A stretch of DNA of 64,000 nt from Bradyrhizobium jicamae. Lineage in GTDB: Bacteria > Pseudomonadota > Alphaproteobacteria > Rhizobiales > Xanthobacteraceae. The stretch's first letter is position 1. Every line of letters begins with the position of its first letter. Under the pieces are notes generated by a model. It made no database searches. It was not told the origin of the DNA and saw only the letters and a program-made list of their open reading frames with translations. This document shows positions 28,275-40,872 of this stretch, one piece after another. The stretch spans positions 124,001 through 188,000 of the forward strand of contig NZ_JAFCKQ010000009.1 of assembly GCF_018130215.1 (NCBI RefSeq). The letters are read 5' to 3'. Both the position numbers and the translations under genes were made by a program.

Positions 28275-28766
28275 ATGGCGGGAAGCGTGAACAAGGTCAT
28301 TCTGGTCGGAAACCTCGGCAAGGATCCGGAAATCCGGCGAACCCAGGACGGGCGTCCGATTGCCAATCTGTCGATCGCCACCTCCGAGACGTGGCGCGAC
28401 AAGGGCACCGGTGAGCGCAAGGAAAAAACCGAGTGGCATCGCGTCGTGATCTTCAACGAGGGCCTGTGCAAGGTCGCCGAGCAGTACCTGAAGAAGGGCG
28501 CCAAGGTGTACATCGAGGGCCAGTTGCAGACCCGCAAATGGACCGACCAGAGCGGCGTCGAGAAGTACTCGACCGAGGTCGTGCTGCAGGGCTTCAACTC
28601 CAACCTCACCATGCTCGACGGGCGGGGTGGCGGCGGCGGCAGCTTCTCCGACGACGGCGGCAGCGATTTCGGCTCGGCAGGTCCGGTCAGTTCGGCTCCG
28701 CGCCGCGCGGTCTCCGCCGGCGCCGGGACGCGCAACAGCGACATGGACGACGACATCCCGTTCTGA
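28275..28766 (+). CDS. ssb: Single-stranded DNA-binding protein
   Basis: A 163-residue tetrameric OB-fold protein. The N-terminal domain (residues 1-115) has [28 protein letters not shown] and [10 protein letters not shown]; a Gly/Ser-rich linker follows; the acidic tip DMDDDIPF at the C-terminus recruits repair and replication proteins. The ATG at 28275 was chosen because all SSBs of the group begin there; the upstream frame extension is not conserved in type. The gene follows a LexA box and precedes DUF2306 and gyrA. Confidence 0.97.
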   Translation: MAGSVNKVILVGNLGKDPEIRRTQDGRPIANLSIATSETWRDKGTGERKEKTEWHRVVIFNEGLCKVAEQYLKKGAKVYIEGQLQTRKWTDQSGVEKYSTEVVLQGFNSNLTMLDGRGGGGGSFSDDGGSDFGSAGPVSSAPRRAVSAGAGTRNSDMDDDIPF

Positions 28767-28995
28767 CGCCAACCGCACCGTCAGCGGCTCCGTCTTGCTC
28801 CGTGAATGAGTTTCACGGGCAGACGGCTCGTCAGCGCGCTGCATTGGGCGCAAGCAGATTATCAGCACGTCCGCGTAGTAGATTGGCTTTCATGGATTTT
28901 GGCTCGGGTCCATGACGGGCTTCCGGTTTTTTGACAGCTTTGCATGTTAATGATATTAACATTGCGTCGCCGGATCATCGGAAAGCCGACATCAC

Positions 28996-29394
28996 ATGAG
29001 CCTTGCGCCATTGCTCGACGCCGCGCCTGCGATCCCGCTCCATGCGTTTGCGGCGATGGCGGCCTTCATCCTCGGCTCGATCCAGCTTGCCGCCCCGAAG
29101 GGCACGCTGCCGCATCGGACGCTGGGCTGGATCTGGGTGATCCTGATGCTCCTCGTGGCGGGAAGCTCGTTCTGGATCCACCAGATCCGGCTGGTCGGCC
29201 CATGGAGCCCGATCCACCTGCTTTCGATCTTCACGCTGGCGATGCTTGCGCTGGCCGTGACGGCTGCGCGGACCCACAATGTCAGGCGTCACAGGTACAC
29301 GATGATCGGCATCTTCTTCGGCGCGCTGATCATTGCCGGGCTGTTCACCTTCATGCCCGGGCGCATCATGCATGCGGTGGTGTTCGGGCAATAA
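28996..29394 (+). CDS. DUF2306 family membrane protein
   Basis: A 132-residue inner-membrane protein with four helices: residues about 12-32 (LHAFAAMAAFILGSIQL), 42-60, 70-92 and 102-122. Conserved features are the His in the first helix, LPHRTLGWIWV, and RRHRYTMIGIFFGALIIAG. The His residues in helices recall cytochrome- or quinone-type membrane proteins, but the family's role is unknown. It lies between ssb and gyrA, 230 bases after ssb, with its own likely promoter. Confidence 0.85.
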   Translation: MSLAPLLDAAPAIPLHAFAAMAAFILGSIQLAAPKGTLPHRTLGWIWVILMLLVAGSSFWIHQIRLVGPWSPIHLLSIFTLAMLALAVTAARTHNVRRHRYTMIGIFFGALIIAGLFTFMPGRIMHAVVFGQ

Positions 29395-29619
29395 GGCTGC
29401 GAATGGTGAGTCGCGAATAGCGAATGGTGGAAGCGGTTCCATCCGCTGTCAGCCATTTGCCGCCGGCCTGTCGGACCGGACCAAGCGCTGGAGCGAAAAG
29501 AGCCTCGTAAGTCCATGAAAAAACGAAGGGAAGAACGGCTTCCCGTAACGGCGCGAGGGTGGTTTTCAGACCCCTGATACGCTATATGATTCCACAGTAA
29601 AACTGACCGGATTTCCCCT

Positions 29620-32346
<2,727 letters not shown>

Positions 32347-32512
32347 TCCAGGGAGGCGCGTCCTCATTCAAGCGGGTGTCGGTCTCCGACGGGCAAGCGG
32401 AAATCTTGCGATCCGTCGGAGCATCCCGCCTGGCCCGCGGCGGCCGGCCGGCGCCCTAGACAGGTTTCGACCGTAGGACAATAATTGGCCCGCTCGGCGG
32501 AGTTGGGCCATC

Positions 32513-35500
32513 ATGGACCTCGGGGGTTGGTTGCGGAGCCTCGGGCTCGAGAGGTATGAGGCGGCATTCCGCGAAAACGAGATCGATGACGCTGTTCTGC
32601 CGAGTTTGACGCCCGAGGACCTCAAGGAACTCGGTGTGCACATTGTCGGCCATCGACGCAAGTTGCTCGACGCTATCGCAGGGTTGCGCGCCGCGTCAGG
32701 GCCCGGTCCGCGGACGGCGGGAGATCGCTCCAGCGGCATATTGGGCTCCGGGGACGCTGAACGCCGCCAGGTGACGGTGATGTTCTCGGATCTCGTCGGC
32801 TCCACGGCTCTTTCCACGCAAATGGACGCGGAGGATTTACGCGAGATCATTTCCGCGTACCAGAAATCCGTGGCGGCAACGGTGCGTCGGTTCGACGGGC
32901 TCGTCGCGAAATACATGGGCGACGGTGTCCTGATCTATTTTGGGTATCCAGCGGCGCATGAGGACGACGCCGAACGTGCCGTACATGCCGCACTGGAACT
33001 GATTGCTGCAGTTGCCGAGCTGGATGTCACGATACCTCTGCAGGTTCGCGTCGGCATTTCGACCGGGCTCGTGGTCGTGGGCGATTTGATCGGTTCCGGT
33101 GAGGCGCAGGAACGCGGCATTGTCGGCGCGACCCCGAACCTGGCGGCGCGCCTGCAGAGCGTTGCTGCACCCAACACGATCGTGGTCGCCGAGGCGACGC
33201 GCAGGCTCCTCAGAAACGTCTTCGAGCTCGACGACCTCGGTCCGCAGAAATTGAAGGGAGTCACCGAACCAATGCGCGCCTGGGCCGTGCTGGGCCCGCG
33301 TTCAATTGAGGGCCGCTTCGATGCCGAGCACGGCAGCAGCTTTACGCCCCTTGTCGCAAGGGAGCGCGAACTGGAGTTGCTGCTTCGCGGCTGGCAAAGC
33401 GCAGTGAACGGCCATGGTTGCGTCGTACAGCTGGCAGGCGAGCCGGGCATCGGCAAATCGCGCGTGGTTGCGGCACTCGAGGAGCACACAGGAACCCAGG
33501 CACACCAGCGTCTCCGATATTTCTGCTCGCCTCTCCATTCGGACAGCGCGCTCTTCCCGATCATCCGCCAGATCGAACGGGCCGCAGGATTCGTCCACGG
33601 CGATAGCACGGCGGAGAAGCTCGACAAGCTCGATGCCGCCTTGCGGGATTCCGTGGAATCGACGGAGGATCGAGCTCTGGTTGCCGACCTGATGTCGCTG
33701 CCAAACGATGGGCGTTACCCACACACGTCACTTGATGCTCAGGACAAGCGACGACGCACCTTGTCCATTTTGCTGGAATCGCTTGAAGCGATCGCACGCC
33801 GTAAGCCGGTTCTGATTATTTTCGAAGATTTGCATTGGATCGATCCGACCAGCCTCGAACTGGCGAACAAGATCGCCATGGCTGTTCGGTCGCTCCCGGT
33901 TCTGATGGTCACGACGTTCCGGCCGGAATTCTATTCGGCGCTTCCGGATCAGCCGCACGTGAGCAGCATTGTGATCCATCGTCTGGACGAGCAAGCGGCC
34001 GCTGAAATCGCGCGACTGGTCGGCGGTCAGGATCTGCCAGCCGATGTACTCTCGGCAATCGCACAGCGCTCCGACGGAGTTCCTCTGTTTATCGAGGAGA
34101 TCACCAAGGCGGCCGTTGAAATCGGCGGCGAGGCTTCCGCCGGGACTCGCGGTGGTACAGGCACGTCTTCGGCGGGGGACGTTCCGGCAAGTCTGCACGC
34201 ATCGCTCATGGCTCGCCTTGATCGACAGGGAAGCGCCCGGGAGATTGCGCAAATTGGCGCAGGGATCGGGCGGGAATTCTCGCATCGCTTGCTTGCCGCC
34301 GTCGCGTCCTGGGACGAGTCCGAATTGCGCGAAGCGATAGATCGGCTGGTTGCGGCCGGATTGGTCTTCCGTGAGGGTAACCCGCCACACGCCACGTATC
34401 AGTTCAAGCACGCGCTGCTGCGGGACGCAGCGTACGGTACGCTGCTGCGGGATGCACGTCGCCAGTTGCATGGAAAAATCGCGCGCTCCATCGAGCTTCT
34501 TTCGCCTGATACTGTCGAGACACGGCCGGAACTCCTGGCCCATCATTACACGGAAGCGGGGATACTCGGGACGGCCGTCACACTTTGGGGAAGAGCTGGC
34601 CATCGTTCGCATGCGCGGTCGGCGCTGGAGGAAGCCGAGCAGCAATTGGGGCGCGCCATCAGTCTCACGAGGAGGTTGCCGGGCACTCCCGCGCTTCGGC
34701 GCGATCAAATCGAGCTTCAGGTCGAACTTGCGACCGTCCTGATGCACACCAAGGGCTACGGAGCGGATGAAACGAGGGAGGCCGCAGCCCAGGCACGGGT
34801 GTTGATTGAAAATGCACAGGTGATCGGTGAGGCTCCCGCTGACCCGATGATGCTTTTCTCGGTCATATACGGGTTCTGGGTTGTAAATATCGCGGGATTC
34901 AACGGCGATGCTGCCCGCGAACTGGCTGCAGAATTTGTCGGCCTTGCCGAAAGGCAGGGCAGGACGGGACCGCTGCTGCTCGGCCACCGGATGATGGGTG
35001 TGACGCTGATGTCGGTAGGCGATCCCGTCCAGGGAAGAGCGCATCTCGATCGAGCGCTCGATCTTTTCGACCCGGCAGAGCATCGCGATCTGGCGGCGCG
35101 CTTTGGTACCGACGCCCAGGTGGCAATCCTGGAGTGGCGATCAAGGACATTGTGGCTTCTCGGTTATCCCGAAGCCGCTCATGAGGACGTGGAGCGGTCG
35201 TTCCGGGTGGCGCGCGAGATCGGCCATGCCGCGACGTTGATGCACGCTCTGGCCCATTCGACCATAACCCTGATTCTTTGCGGCAGTTATGCAGAAGCAG
35301 CGAGCAGGGCCAGAGAACTGATTGTGTTGGCCGGCGAGAAGGGCTCGTCCTATTGGAAGGCGAACGGGCAACTGTGGGAGGGGTGTTTGGCTGCCCTTAC
35401 GGGTGGTTCGACGCAAGCCGTTGAAATCCTGGCTCCGACCCTGCAGGCGTATCGCCTGACTGGCGCAACGATCTATGCTCCGTATGTCATGGGGCATTTG

Positions 35501-35893
35501 GCGCGGGCCTATGCGGATCTCGGAGATCACGAGGCGGCTCGGCGAACGATCGATCAGGCACGCGTCGACGTTGAACGCACGAAGGAGAGATGGTGCGAGC
35601 CGGAGCTGCACCGGATCGCAGGTGAACTCGCTCTCGTCTCTCTGGATGGCGACGAGCTCGCGGCCGAACGTCATTTTGAACGAGCGCTCGAGGTCGCACG
35701 CGGGCAGCGAGCGAGAGGCTGGGAATTGCGTGCCTCGATAAGCCTGTCCCGTCTCTGGCGAAGACAGGGAAAGCTCGTCGAAGCGCGGGGCCTTCTGGCT
35801 TCGGTCAACGATGGCTTTCCGCCAAGCTTGGACACGCCCGACCTCAGCGAAGCCAGACGCATTCTTGACGAGTTGTATCGGCACCTGCGCTGA
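32513..35893 (+). CDS. SAM-cyclase-AAA ATPase-repeat signalling protein
   Basis: A 1126-residue cytoplasmic protein. Residues 1-60 form a SAM domain (WLRSLGLERYEAAFRENEI). Residues about 84-260 are a class III cyclase domain with both metal Asp residues (D93 in VMFSDLVGST, D137 in KYMGDGVLIYFG). Residues about 280-560 form a STAND/AAA_16 ATPase with Walker A GEPGIGKS (309-316) and Walker B VLIIFEDLHWID. The rest is a helical TPR-like region. This architecture is common in Bradyrhizobium and resembles human soluble adenylyl cyclase in order. The trigger is unknown. Confidence 0.93.
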   Translation: MDLGGWLRSLGLERYEAAFRENEIDDAVLPSLTPEDLKELGVHIVGHRRKLLDAIAGLRAASGPGPRTAGDRSSGILGSGDAERRQVTVMFSDLVGSTALSTQMDAEDLREIISAYQKSVAATVRRFDGLVAKYMGDGVLIYFGYPAAHEDDAERAVHAALELIAAVAELDVTIPLQVRVGISTGLVVVGDLIGSGEAQERGIVGATPNLAARLQSVAAPNTIVVAEATRRLLRNVFELDDLGPQKLKGVTEPMRAWAVLGPRSIEGRFDAEHGSSFTPLVARERELELLLRGWQSAVNGHGCVVQLAGEPGIGKSRVVAALEEHTGTQAHQRLRYFCSPLHSDSALFPIIRQIERAAGFVHGDSTAEKLDKLDAALRDSVESTEDRALVADLMSLPNDGRYPHTSLDAQDKRRRTLSILLESLEAIARRKPVLIIFEDLHWIDPTSLELANKIAMAVRSLPVLMVTTFRPEFYSALPDQPHVSSIVIHRLDEQAAAEIARLVGGQDLPADVLSAIAQRSDGVPLFIEEITKAAVEIGGEASAGTRGGTGTSSAGDVPASLHASLMARLDRQGSAREIAQIGAGIGREFSHRLLAAVASWDESELREAIDRLVAAGLVFREGNPPHATYQFKHALLRDAAYGTLLRDARRQLHGKIARSIELLSPDTVETRPELLAHHYTEAGILGTAVTLWGRAGHRSHARSALEEAEQQLGRAISLTRRLPGTPALRRDQIELQVELATVLMHTKGYGADETREAAAQARVLIENAQVIGEAPADPMMLFSVIYGFWVVNIAGFNGDAARELAAEFVGLAERQGRTGPLLLGHRMMGVTLMSVGDPVQGRAHLDRALDLFDPAEHRDLAARFGTDAQVAILEWRSRTLWLLGYPEAAHEDVERSFRVAREIGHAATLMHALAHSTITLILCGSYAEAASRARELIVLAGEKGSSYWKANGQLWEGCLAALTGGSTQAVEILAPTLQAYRLTGATIYAPYVMGHLARAYADLGDHEAARRTIDQARVDVERTKERWCEPELHRIAGELALVSLDGDELAAERHFERALEVARGQRARGWELRASISLSRLWRRQGKLVEARGLLASVNDGFPPSLDTPDLSEARRILDELYRHLR

Positions 35894-35950
35894 TGGCCCA
35901 GTTGGATCGTCTGTTGGCCCGTCGACCGGAGGCGAGTATGCACCGGTCTC

Positions 35951-36352
35951 TCAGAGATGCGGGACCACTTCGACGCTTGCCTTGAGCAGCGCTGACGCCT
36001 GCGTCCCATTCATGAGTTCGTAGAAGAACCGCGTCTCGAAATAGTCGTCACCGAGGAAGCCCTTGTTGGGGCTGTAGGCGGTGCTGGTTTCATTGTCGGC
36101 CCGGTATCTCCCATGTTTGGCGCCGACCAGAATCTTCTGGTCGTGCATCGGGCCCATCGAACCATAGTTGATCCGGCACTCGTGGTCCTGCAGCACGATG
36201 ATCTTGACGGTGACCGTGCAGTCCGGGCAGAGGCTGATCCTGGGCACGCGGCAATTGGGGTTGAAGCCTCCTCTCGCCTTGGCCGGTCCGGCTGCCGACA
36301 TCGACAGGATCAGCAGCGAAACACAGGACATGACAGCTGCGGTTCGAGGCAT
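35951..36352 (-). CDS. Secreted protein of unknown function
   Basis: A 133-residue protein with a signal peptide (about residues 1-27, ending AKARG). The mature part has four Cys (NPNCRV, SLCPDC, DHECRI) likely paired in the oxidising periplasm, a mainly beta pattern, and a conserved-looking centre MGPMHDQKILVGAKHG. It converges with the SAM-cyclase gene. No family is recognised. Confidence 0.7.
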   Translation of the reverse strand: MPRTAAVMSCVSLLILSMSAAGPAKARGGFNPNCRVPRISLCPDCTVTVKIIVLQDHECRINYGSMGPMHDQKILVGAKHGRYRADNETSTAYSPNKGFLGDDYFETRFFYELMNGTQASALLKASVEVVPHL

Positions 36353-36538
36353 TCAGAGGCTCTTCGTTCGGTGCATCTGCACTGACTATGCCATGCCGGA
36401 ACATTTCCGGGTAAGCGTCACGTCATTGCCGGATATTTCATATGAGCAAACGACGAAACGCAGGCGCGGGTGGAAGAGATCTGTCGAAGATATCCGTCCT
36501 GGCCGCGGAGCGAGCCGTTCGCTGATGGAAACACGCCC

Positions 36539-36640
36539 AAAGCGCGATGAGATAAGCCTGCATCGTCATCGCGCTTTAGCTCTTTGTTTGAGGATGATCT
36601 TTTCGGAAAACCGTTTCACACTTTTCCGGATCATGCTCTA
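36539..36640. repeat. Dispersed palindromic repeat, family A, copy 2
   Basis: Reverse complement of the element at 20966-21094: read on the minus strand it begins with AGCATGATCCGGAAAAGTG, continues through AAACAAAGAGCTAAAGCGCGATGACG and ends in the hairpin partner CATCGCGCTTT. It follows the TAG stop of the phosphotransferase gene without a gap. Confidence 0.85.
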
Positions 36641-37600
36641 GCCGGTCGAGCTTTCGAGTTCCCTGGCCAGATCGGCAAGCCCGTCGCGCTTGCCGATCTG
36701 CGCGAACCAGCACCAGAGTTCCAGCGTGCAGGCGAGCCGATACAGATCGATTGTCGCCTCCCAGTCAGGGCGATCGATTGCGCCATAGCCCGCGAGCAGG
36801 CCGTCTCGCCTGGCCGCATCCTTCGGCGTGAAATAGTAGAGCGCCTTGGCGATATCCATCAGCGGATCGCCGGCGATGGCATTCTCGAAATCGACGATCC
36901 CGCAGAGTTGCGGCTTGCCGTCCGGCGTCACCAGCACGTTGCCGGCATGGAGATCGTAGTGGCAGAGGCGAGGCCTGTCTGCGGCGTCGAGCAGATGACT
37001 GCGCCCGGCGATGCTGCTCCGGAGCCGCTCGGCCAGCGCCTTGTCTCCGCCGCGCGTGCAGAACTCCGCCAGCTTTTTGTCGAACTGCGCTGACATGTAG
37101 GCGCGGTTGGTCGGATGCGGTGTCCAGACGCCGTTCGGGCCGATATAGCCGAAACTATCGAGGGTGATGTCGTTGATCCTGCGCAGCGCCGCGCCCATCT
37201 CGGCGAAGATCGCAAACTGGTGCCGATCGCTCAGCTCCGGGTCGCGCCGGCCGAGCACGACGCCTTCGAGCTTGCTCATCAATACGAAACTGAGGTCGAT
37301 GATCGAACGGGTGTCGTCGGCGAGGAGGATGCGGGGGACGGGGATGTCGGCCTGGTCGAGGAGTCCGAGGACAAGGACCTCCTTCGCCATCTTCCATTGC
37401 AGCGACGCCGGATAGACCTTGAGAATGTGGCTCGTGGCGTCCGTCAGCACGATCTCGTGGATCGTGCTGATCTCGCCGCCGCGCAGTTCGACGACCTCGT
37501 GCACCGTTGCGCGCGGCGCGACACGGCTGACGATCGCCTGCGCGTGGTCGATCGAGAGATCAAGCCGGGGTTTGAGCTGAAGCGGCGGATTTCCTGTCAT
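36638..37600 (-). CDS. Phosphotransferase family protein (aminoglycoside phosphotransferase fold)
   Basis: A 320-residue kinase-like enzyme. The catalytic loop is LCHYDLHAGNVLV, with Asp and Asn in place, and the metal motif is IVDFENAIAGDPLMDIAK. The N-lobe has HILKVYP with the ATP-binding Lys. The ATG at 37600 follows AGGTGA. These proteins phosphorylate small hydroxylated compounds such as antibiotics, choline or sugars; the substrate is not deducible, and no resistance gene is nearby. A palindromic repeat lies upstream and another element abuts its stop. Confidence 0.9.
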   Translation of the reverse strand: MTGNPPLQLKPRLDLSIDHAQAIVSRVAPRATVHEVVELRGGEISTIHEIVLTDATSHILKVYPASLQWKMAKEVLVLGLLDQADIPVPRILLADDTRSIIDLSFVLMSKLEGVVLGRRDPELSDRHQFAIFAEMGAALRRINDITLDSFGYIGPNGVWTPHPTNRAYMSAQFDKKLAEFCTRGGDKALAERLRSSIAGRSHLLDAADRPRLCHYDLHAGNVLVTPDGKPQLCGIVDFENAIAGDPLMDIAKALYYFTPKDAARRDGLLAGYGAIDRPDWEATIDLYRLACTLELWCWFAQIGKRDGLADLARELESSTG

Positions 37601-37607
37601 TTCACCT

Positions 37608-37694
37608 GTAGCCCGGATGGAGCGAAGCGAAATCCGGGGTGCCCGTCGCATGGCGGCAGCCATCCCGGATTGCGCTTCGCTCCATCCGGGCTAC
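37608..37694. repeat. Dispersed palindromic repeat, family B
   Basis: Two 31-base arms, 37608-37638 (GTAGCCCGGATGGAGCGAAG...) and 37664-37694, are complementary at 30 of 31 positions and flank 25 bases. It lies between the phosphotransferase start and the kup stop, both on the minus strand, and could act as a terminator of kup. A degenerate copy is at 22031-22094. Confidence 0.85.
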
Positions 37695-37704
37695 AGGGAC
37701 GACA

Positions 37705-39615
37705 TCAAATCTCGATCTCCGTGCCGAACTCGACAACCTGTCCGGTCGGCACGCCGAAGAACGCAGCGGTGCGCTCGGCGTTGCGTTGCAGGAAGGCGAA
37801 CAGCGACTCGCGCCACACCCACATGCCCGGGATATCCTCGCGCGGGATGATGGTCTCGCGGCCGATATAGTAGGTGACGTCGGAGAGGTCGATGCCCGGC
37901 AGCTTGCCTTGCCGGCAGGCGAGCTTCAGCCCCTCGTAGATCGTCGGGTACTGCATGAAGCCGTAGTGCAGGATGATCCTTGTGATGCCGGGGATGATCT
38001 CGACGATCGCCGCGCGGTCCTCGTCGGAAATCCGCGGCGCCTCCTCGATCCGCACGGTAACCAGCAGAACACGCTGATGCAGCACGTGGTTGTGCTTGAC
38101 GAACTGCGTCAGCGCGAGCGGCACGCCATCGGGCGCCGATGCAAGGAATACGGCCGTGCCGGGCAGGCGTCCCTGGCACTTGTTGATCGCCGTCTCGATC
38201 AGATCCTCTTCCGGCTGGCGCAGCTTGCTGCGCGCCTTCTCGACCAGCTTCACGCCGCCGCGCCATGTCAGCATCAGGAACGCCACGGCAGCCGCGAGCA
38301 GCAGCGGGAACCAGCCTCCCTCCATCAGTTTCTCGGAATTGGCTGCGAAGAAGATCAGGTCGATGATGAAGAAGAAGCCGTTCACGGCGATCACGATGAT
38401 CGGCGAATAGCCCCACTGGATCGCGACCAGGGCCGCGAGCAGCGTCGTGATCGCCATCAAGAGCGAGACCGCGATGCCGTAGGCGCCGGCGAGCGCGTCC
38501 GAGGTGCCGAACGCCAGCACCGCGCCGAGGGTGGCGGCAGCGAGCAGCCAGTTCACCAGCGGCACGTAGATCTGCCCGATCGCGTCACTGGTGGTGTGCT
38601 GGATATGCATGCGCGGCAGGAAGCCGAGCTGGATCGACTGCTGGGTCAGCGAATAGACGCCGGAGATGATCGCCTGCGAGGCGATCACGGTGGCGATCGC
38701 CGACAGCGCGATCATGGGATAGTGCGCCCAGTCCGGCGAGAGCTGGAAGAATGGATTGTCGATCGCGGTCGGGTCCGAGAGCAGCAGGCCGGCCTGGCCG
38801 AAATAGTTCAGCACCAGCGCCGGCAGGCAGATCGCGAACCAGGCGAGCCGGATCGGGAAGCGGCCGAAATGCCCCATGTCGGCATACATCGCCTCGCCGC
38901 CGGTGACGGCGAGGAAGGCGGCGCCGAGCACCGCGAAGCTGACGCGGAAATCCTCGTGCAGCATCATGTCCAGCGCGTAGGTCGGGCTCAGCGCGGCCAG
39001 CACGCCGGGCGCCTTCATGATGCCGTGGATGCCGAGCAGCGCCAGCACCAGGAACCAGGCCAGCATCACCGGTCCGAAGACCCGGCCGATAAGCGCCGTC
39101 CCGTGCTTCTGGATGAAGAACAGGACAACCAGGATCGCGATGGTGATCGGCACCACTGCGGGTGTCAGTGACGGCGCGTCGACCTTGAGGCCCTCGATCG
39201 CCGACAGCACGGAGATCGCGGGTGTGATCGCGCCGTCACCATAGAGCAGTGCCGCGCCGATCAGGCCGACGACGAGCAGATGCACCCGCCAGGTCCCGGG
39301 CTGCGCATTGCGCGCCGAGAGCAGCGCCAGCAGAGCCACAATGCCGCCTTCGCCGCGATTGTCCGCGCGCATGATCAGCGCAGCGTACTTGACCGAGATG
39401 ATCAGGATCAGCGCCCACAGGATCAGCGATACCGTGCCGAGCACCTGGCCCGATGTCACGGCGCTGCCGTGGGCGGCCGCCTTGGCGGCTTCCCTGAGCG
39501 CGTAGAGCGGGCTGGTGCCGATGTCGCCATAGACGACGCCGAGCGCGCCGATCGTGATCGCGAAGGGGAGCGGGCTGGGTGGATGGCCGGAGGCGATGGC
39601 AGGCGCAGTGGTCAC
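37705..39615 (-). CDS. kup: Potassium uptake protein Kup
   Basis: A 636-residue inner-membrane K+ transporter of the KUP/HAK family. The N-terminal signature is ITIGALGVVYGDIGTSPLYALRE near residue 20, with the GDIGTSP selectivity segment. About 12 transmembrane helices occupy residues 20-450, with VKYAALIMRADNRGEGGIVALLAL and GEAMYADMGHFG as further family markers, and a cytoplasmic C-terminal domain of about 180 residues follows. It is on its own minus-strand unit, with a palindromic repeat 10 bases after the stop. Confidence 0.96.
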   Translation of the reverse strand: MTTAPAIASGHPPSPLPFAITIGALGVVYGDIGTSPLYALREAAKAAAHGSAVTSGQVLGTVSLILWALILIISVKYAALIMRADNRGEGGIVALLALLSARNAQPGTWRVHLLVVGLIGAALLYGDGAITPAISVLSAIEGLKVDAPSLTPAVVPITIAILVVLFFIQKHGTALIGRVFGPVMLAWFLVLALLGIHGIMKAPGVLAALSPTYALDMMLHEDFRVSFAVLGAAFLAVTGGEAMYADMGHFGRFPIRLAWFAICLPALVLNYFGQAGLLLSDPTAIDNPFFQLSPDWAHYPMIALSAIATVIASQAIISGVYSLTQQSIQLGFLPRMHIQHTTSDAIGQIYVPLVNWLLAAATLGAVLAFGTSDALAGAYGIAVSLLMAITTLLAALVAIQWGYSPIIVIAVNGFFFIIDLIFFAANSEKLMEGGWFPLLLAAAVAFLMLTWRGGVKLVEKARSKLRQPEEDLIETAINKCQGRLPGTAVFLASAPDGVPLALTQFVKHNHVLHQRVLLVTVRIEEAPRISDEDRAAIVEIIPGITRIILHYGFMQYPTIYEGLKLACRQGKLPGIDLSDVTYYIGRETIIPREDIPGMWVWRESLFAFLQRNAERTAAFFGVPTGQVVEFGTEIEI

Positions 39616-39774
39616 GGTGCAAAATCCCCCGATGGCCCCGCGCCCGCCGGGACATCCGGTGGGCGCGTTAGACGATAGTCTGCGACGGGACGTCGCAAAT
39701 TACCATGGGATTTGCGTGACAGTTGGAAGGGACGCCTTGGCGATCACAAGCGACGCCGGGCGGGTCAGAGCTGG

Positions 39775-40032
39775 CTACGGCGTGCGGTCGGCGGTGACGA
39801 GGCGAGCCTCACGGACCACCAGCTTGGATCCGGCGGCGCGCAGGCAGGAGGCCTCGAAATTTGGCCACGCCTGCTGAGAGCAGTCCTTGCCGACCGGGTG
39901 GATGTCGAGGCGGTCAGCCTTGGCGAGCGGCTGCGGCGTCGAGGCTTCGACCTGCGGCGCAAAGCCGGGAAGAACGGTGAGCGCGGCAGCAACGAACGCA
40001 GCAACAACGATGGCCGAAAGTGCCTTGATCAT
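39775..40032 (-). CDS. Small secreted protein with CSQQAWPxxExxC motif
   Basis: An 85-residue protein. The signal peptide is about residues 1-30, ending PQVEAS. The mature part holds ADRLDIHPVGKDCSQQAWPNFEASCLR, a motif with two Cys that recurs in small exported proteins of Rhizobiales; no function is known to me. The ATG at 40032 was chosen because the signal peptide begins there. It is divergent from coaD, and the shared upstream region has four copies of a GTTTCGTYG motif. Confidence 0.8.
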   Translation of the reverse strand: MIKALSAIVVAAFVAAALTVLPGFAPQVEASTPQPLAKADRLDIHPVGKDCSQQAWPNFEASCLRAAGSKLVVREARLVTADRTP

Positions 40033-40069
40033 TGACGGTCCCCATATGATCGGGCCCCCCGGGCCCGTC

Positions 40070-40179
40070 GTTTCGTTGTCCAACCTGTACCGGCCGCAAG
40101 TTTCCTGGCGTCTTCGCCACGTCCGGAAATGGTTTCGTCGTGGGCCGGTTTTGTTTCGTCGGCCGGGGGGCAACGAAAC
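40070..40179. promoter_or_regulatory. Cluster of GTTTCGTYG motifs in a divergent promoter region
   Basis: GTTTCGTTG at 40070-40078, GTTTCGTCG at 40132-40140 and 40153-40161, and an inverted copy at 40171-40179. They lie between the divergent genes at 39775-40032 and 40330-40827. Possible operator array; no known regulator is assigned. Confidence 0.4.
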
Positions 40180-40329
40180 ATTCACCCTCGTAGACGCTGG
40201 CATCCCAGGATTGGTTCAGGATTGGCTCATGGGACTGGTTCATTGCTGCTCATCGGCCGAGCCGGAATCGGCAGTCCGATGGAACCGGGCCGGCTTGCCG
40301 CGGACTGCGGGGCGGGGTAGAGGGGGCTT

Positions 40330-40827
40330 ATGCCTCGCGTCGCGCTCTATCCCGGCTCCTTCGATCCCGTCACCAACGGCCATCTGGACGTGGTGCGGCA
40401 GGCCGTTTGCCTCTGTGACCGCCTGATCGTTGCGATCGGCGTTCACCCCGGCAAAAAGCCCCTGTTCTCGACCGAGGAGAGGCTGGCCATGGTCCATGAG
40501 GTGTTCGGTCCGATCGCCCAGGAGGCCGGCTGCGCCTTCGAGAGCTCGACCTATGACAATCTCACCGTCGCGGCGGCGCGGGCGACCGGAGCCACGCTGA
40601 TGATTCGCGGCCTGCGCGACGGCACCGACCTCGATTACGAGATGCAGCTCGCCGGCATGAACGAGGCGATGGCGCCCGAGGTGCATACCGTGTTCGTCCC
40701 GGCCTCGGTCGCGGTCCGCCCGATCACCGCCACACTGGTGCGCCAAATCGCCCAGATGGGCGGCGACTTCTCAGCCTTCGTGCCGTCATCGGTCGCCGCT
40801 AGCCTGAAGGCCAAATTCGCCGGTTGA
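40330..40827 (+). CDS. coaD: Phosphopantetheine adenylyltransferase
   Basis: A 165-residue hexameric enzyme that makes dephospho-CoA from 4'-phosphopantetheine and ATP, the fourth step of coenzyme A synthesis. Nucleotidyltransferase motifs are present: [14 protein letters not shown] with the HxGH-type NGHLD signature at residues 15-20, and [18 protein letters not shown] near residue 95. The C-terminal [13 protein letters not shown] is typical. A GAGGGGG sequence precedes the ATG. It heads the coaD-ppiA-(TonB-like)-ppiB-queA series. Confidence 0.97.
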   Translation: MPRVALYPGSFDPVTNGHLDVVRQAVCLCDRLIVAIGVHPGKKPLFSTEERLAMVHEVFGPIAQEAGCAFESSTYDNLTVAAARATGATLMIRGLRDGTDLDYEMQLAGMNEAMAPEVHTVFVPASVAVRPITATLVRQIAQMGGDFSAFVPSSVAASLKAKFAG

Positions 40828-40872
40828 GGCCGGCTGTCAGTCACATCCCGAACGTCCTGATCCGGAGTTGTC

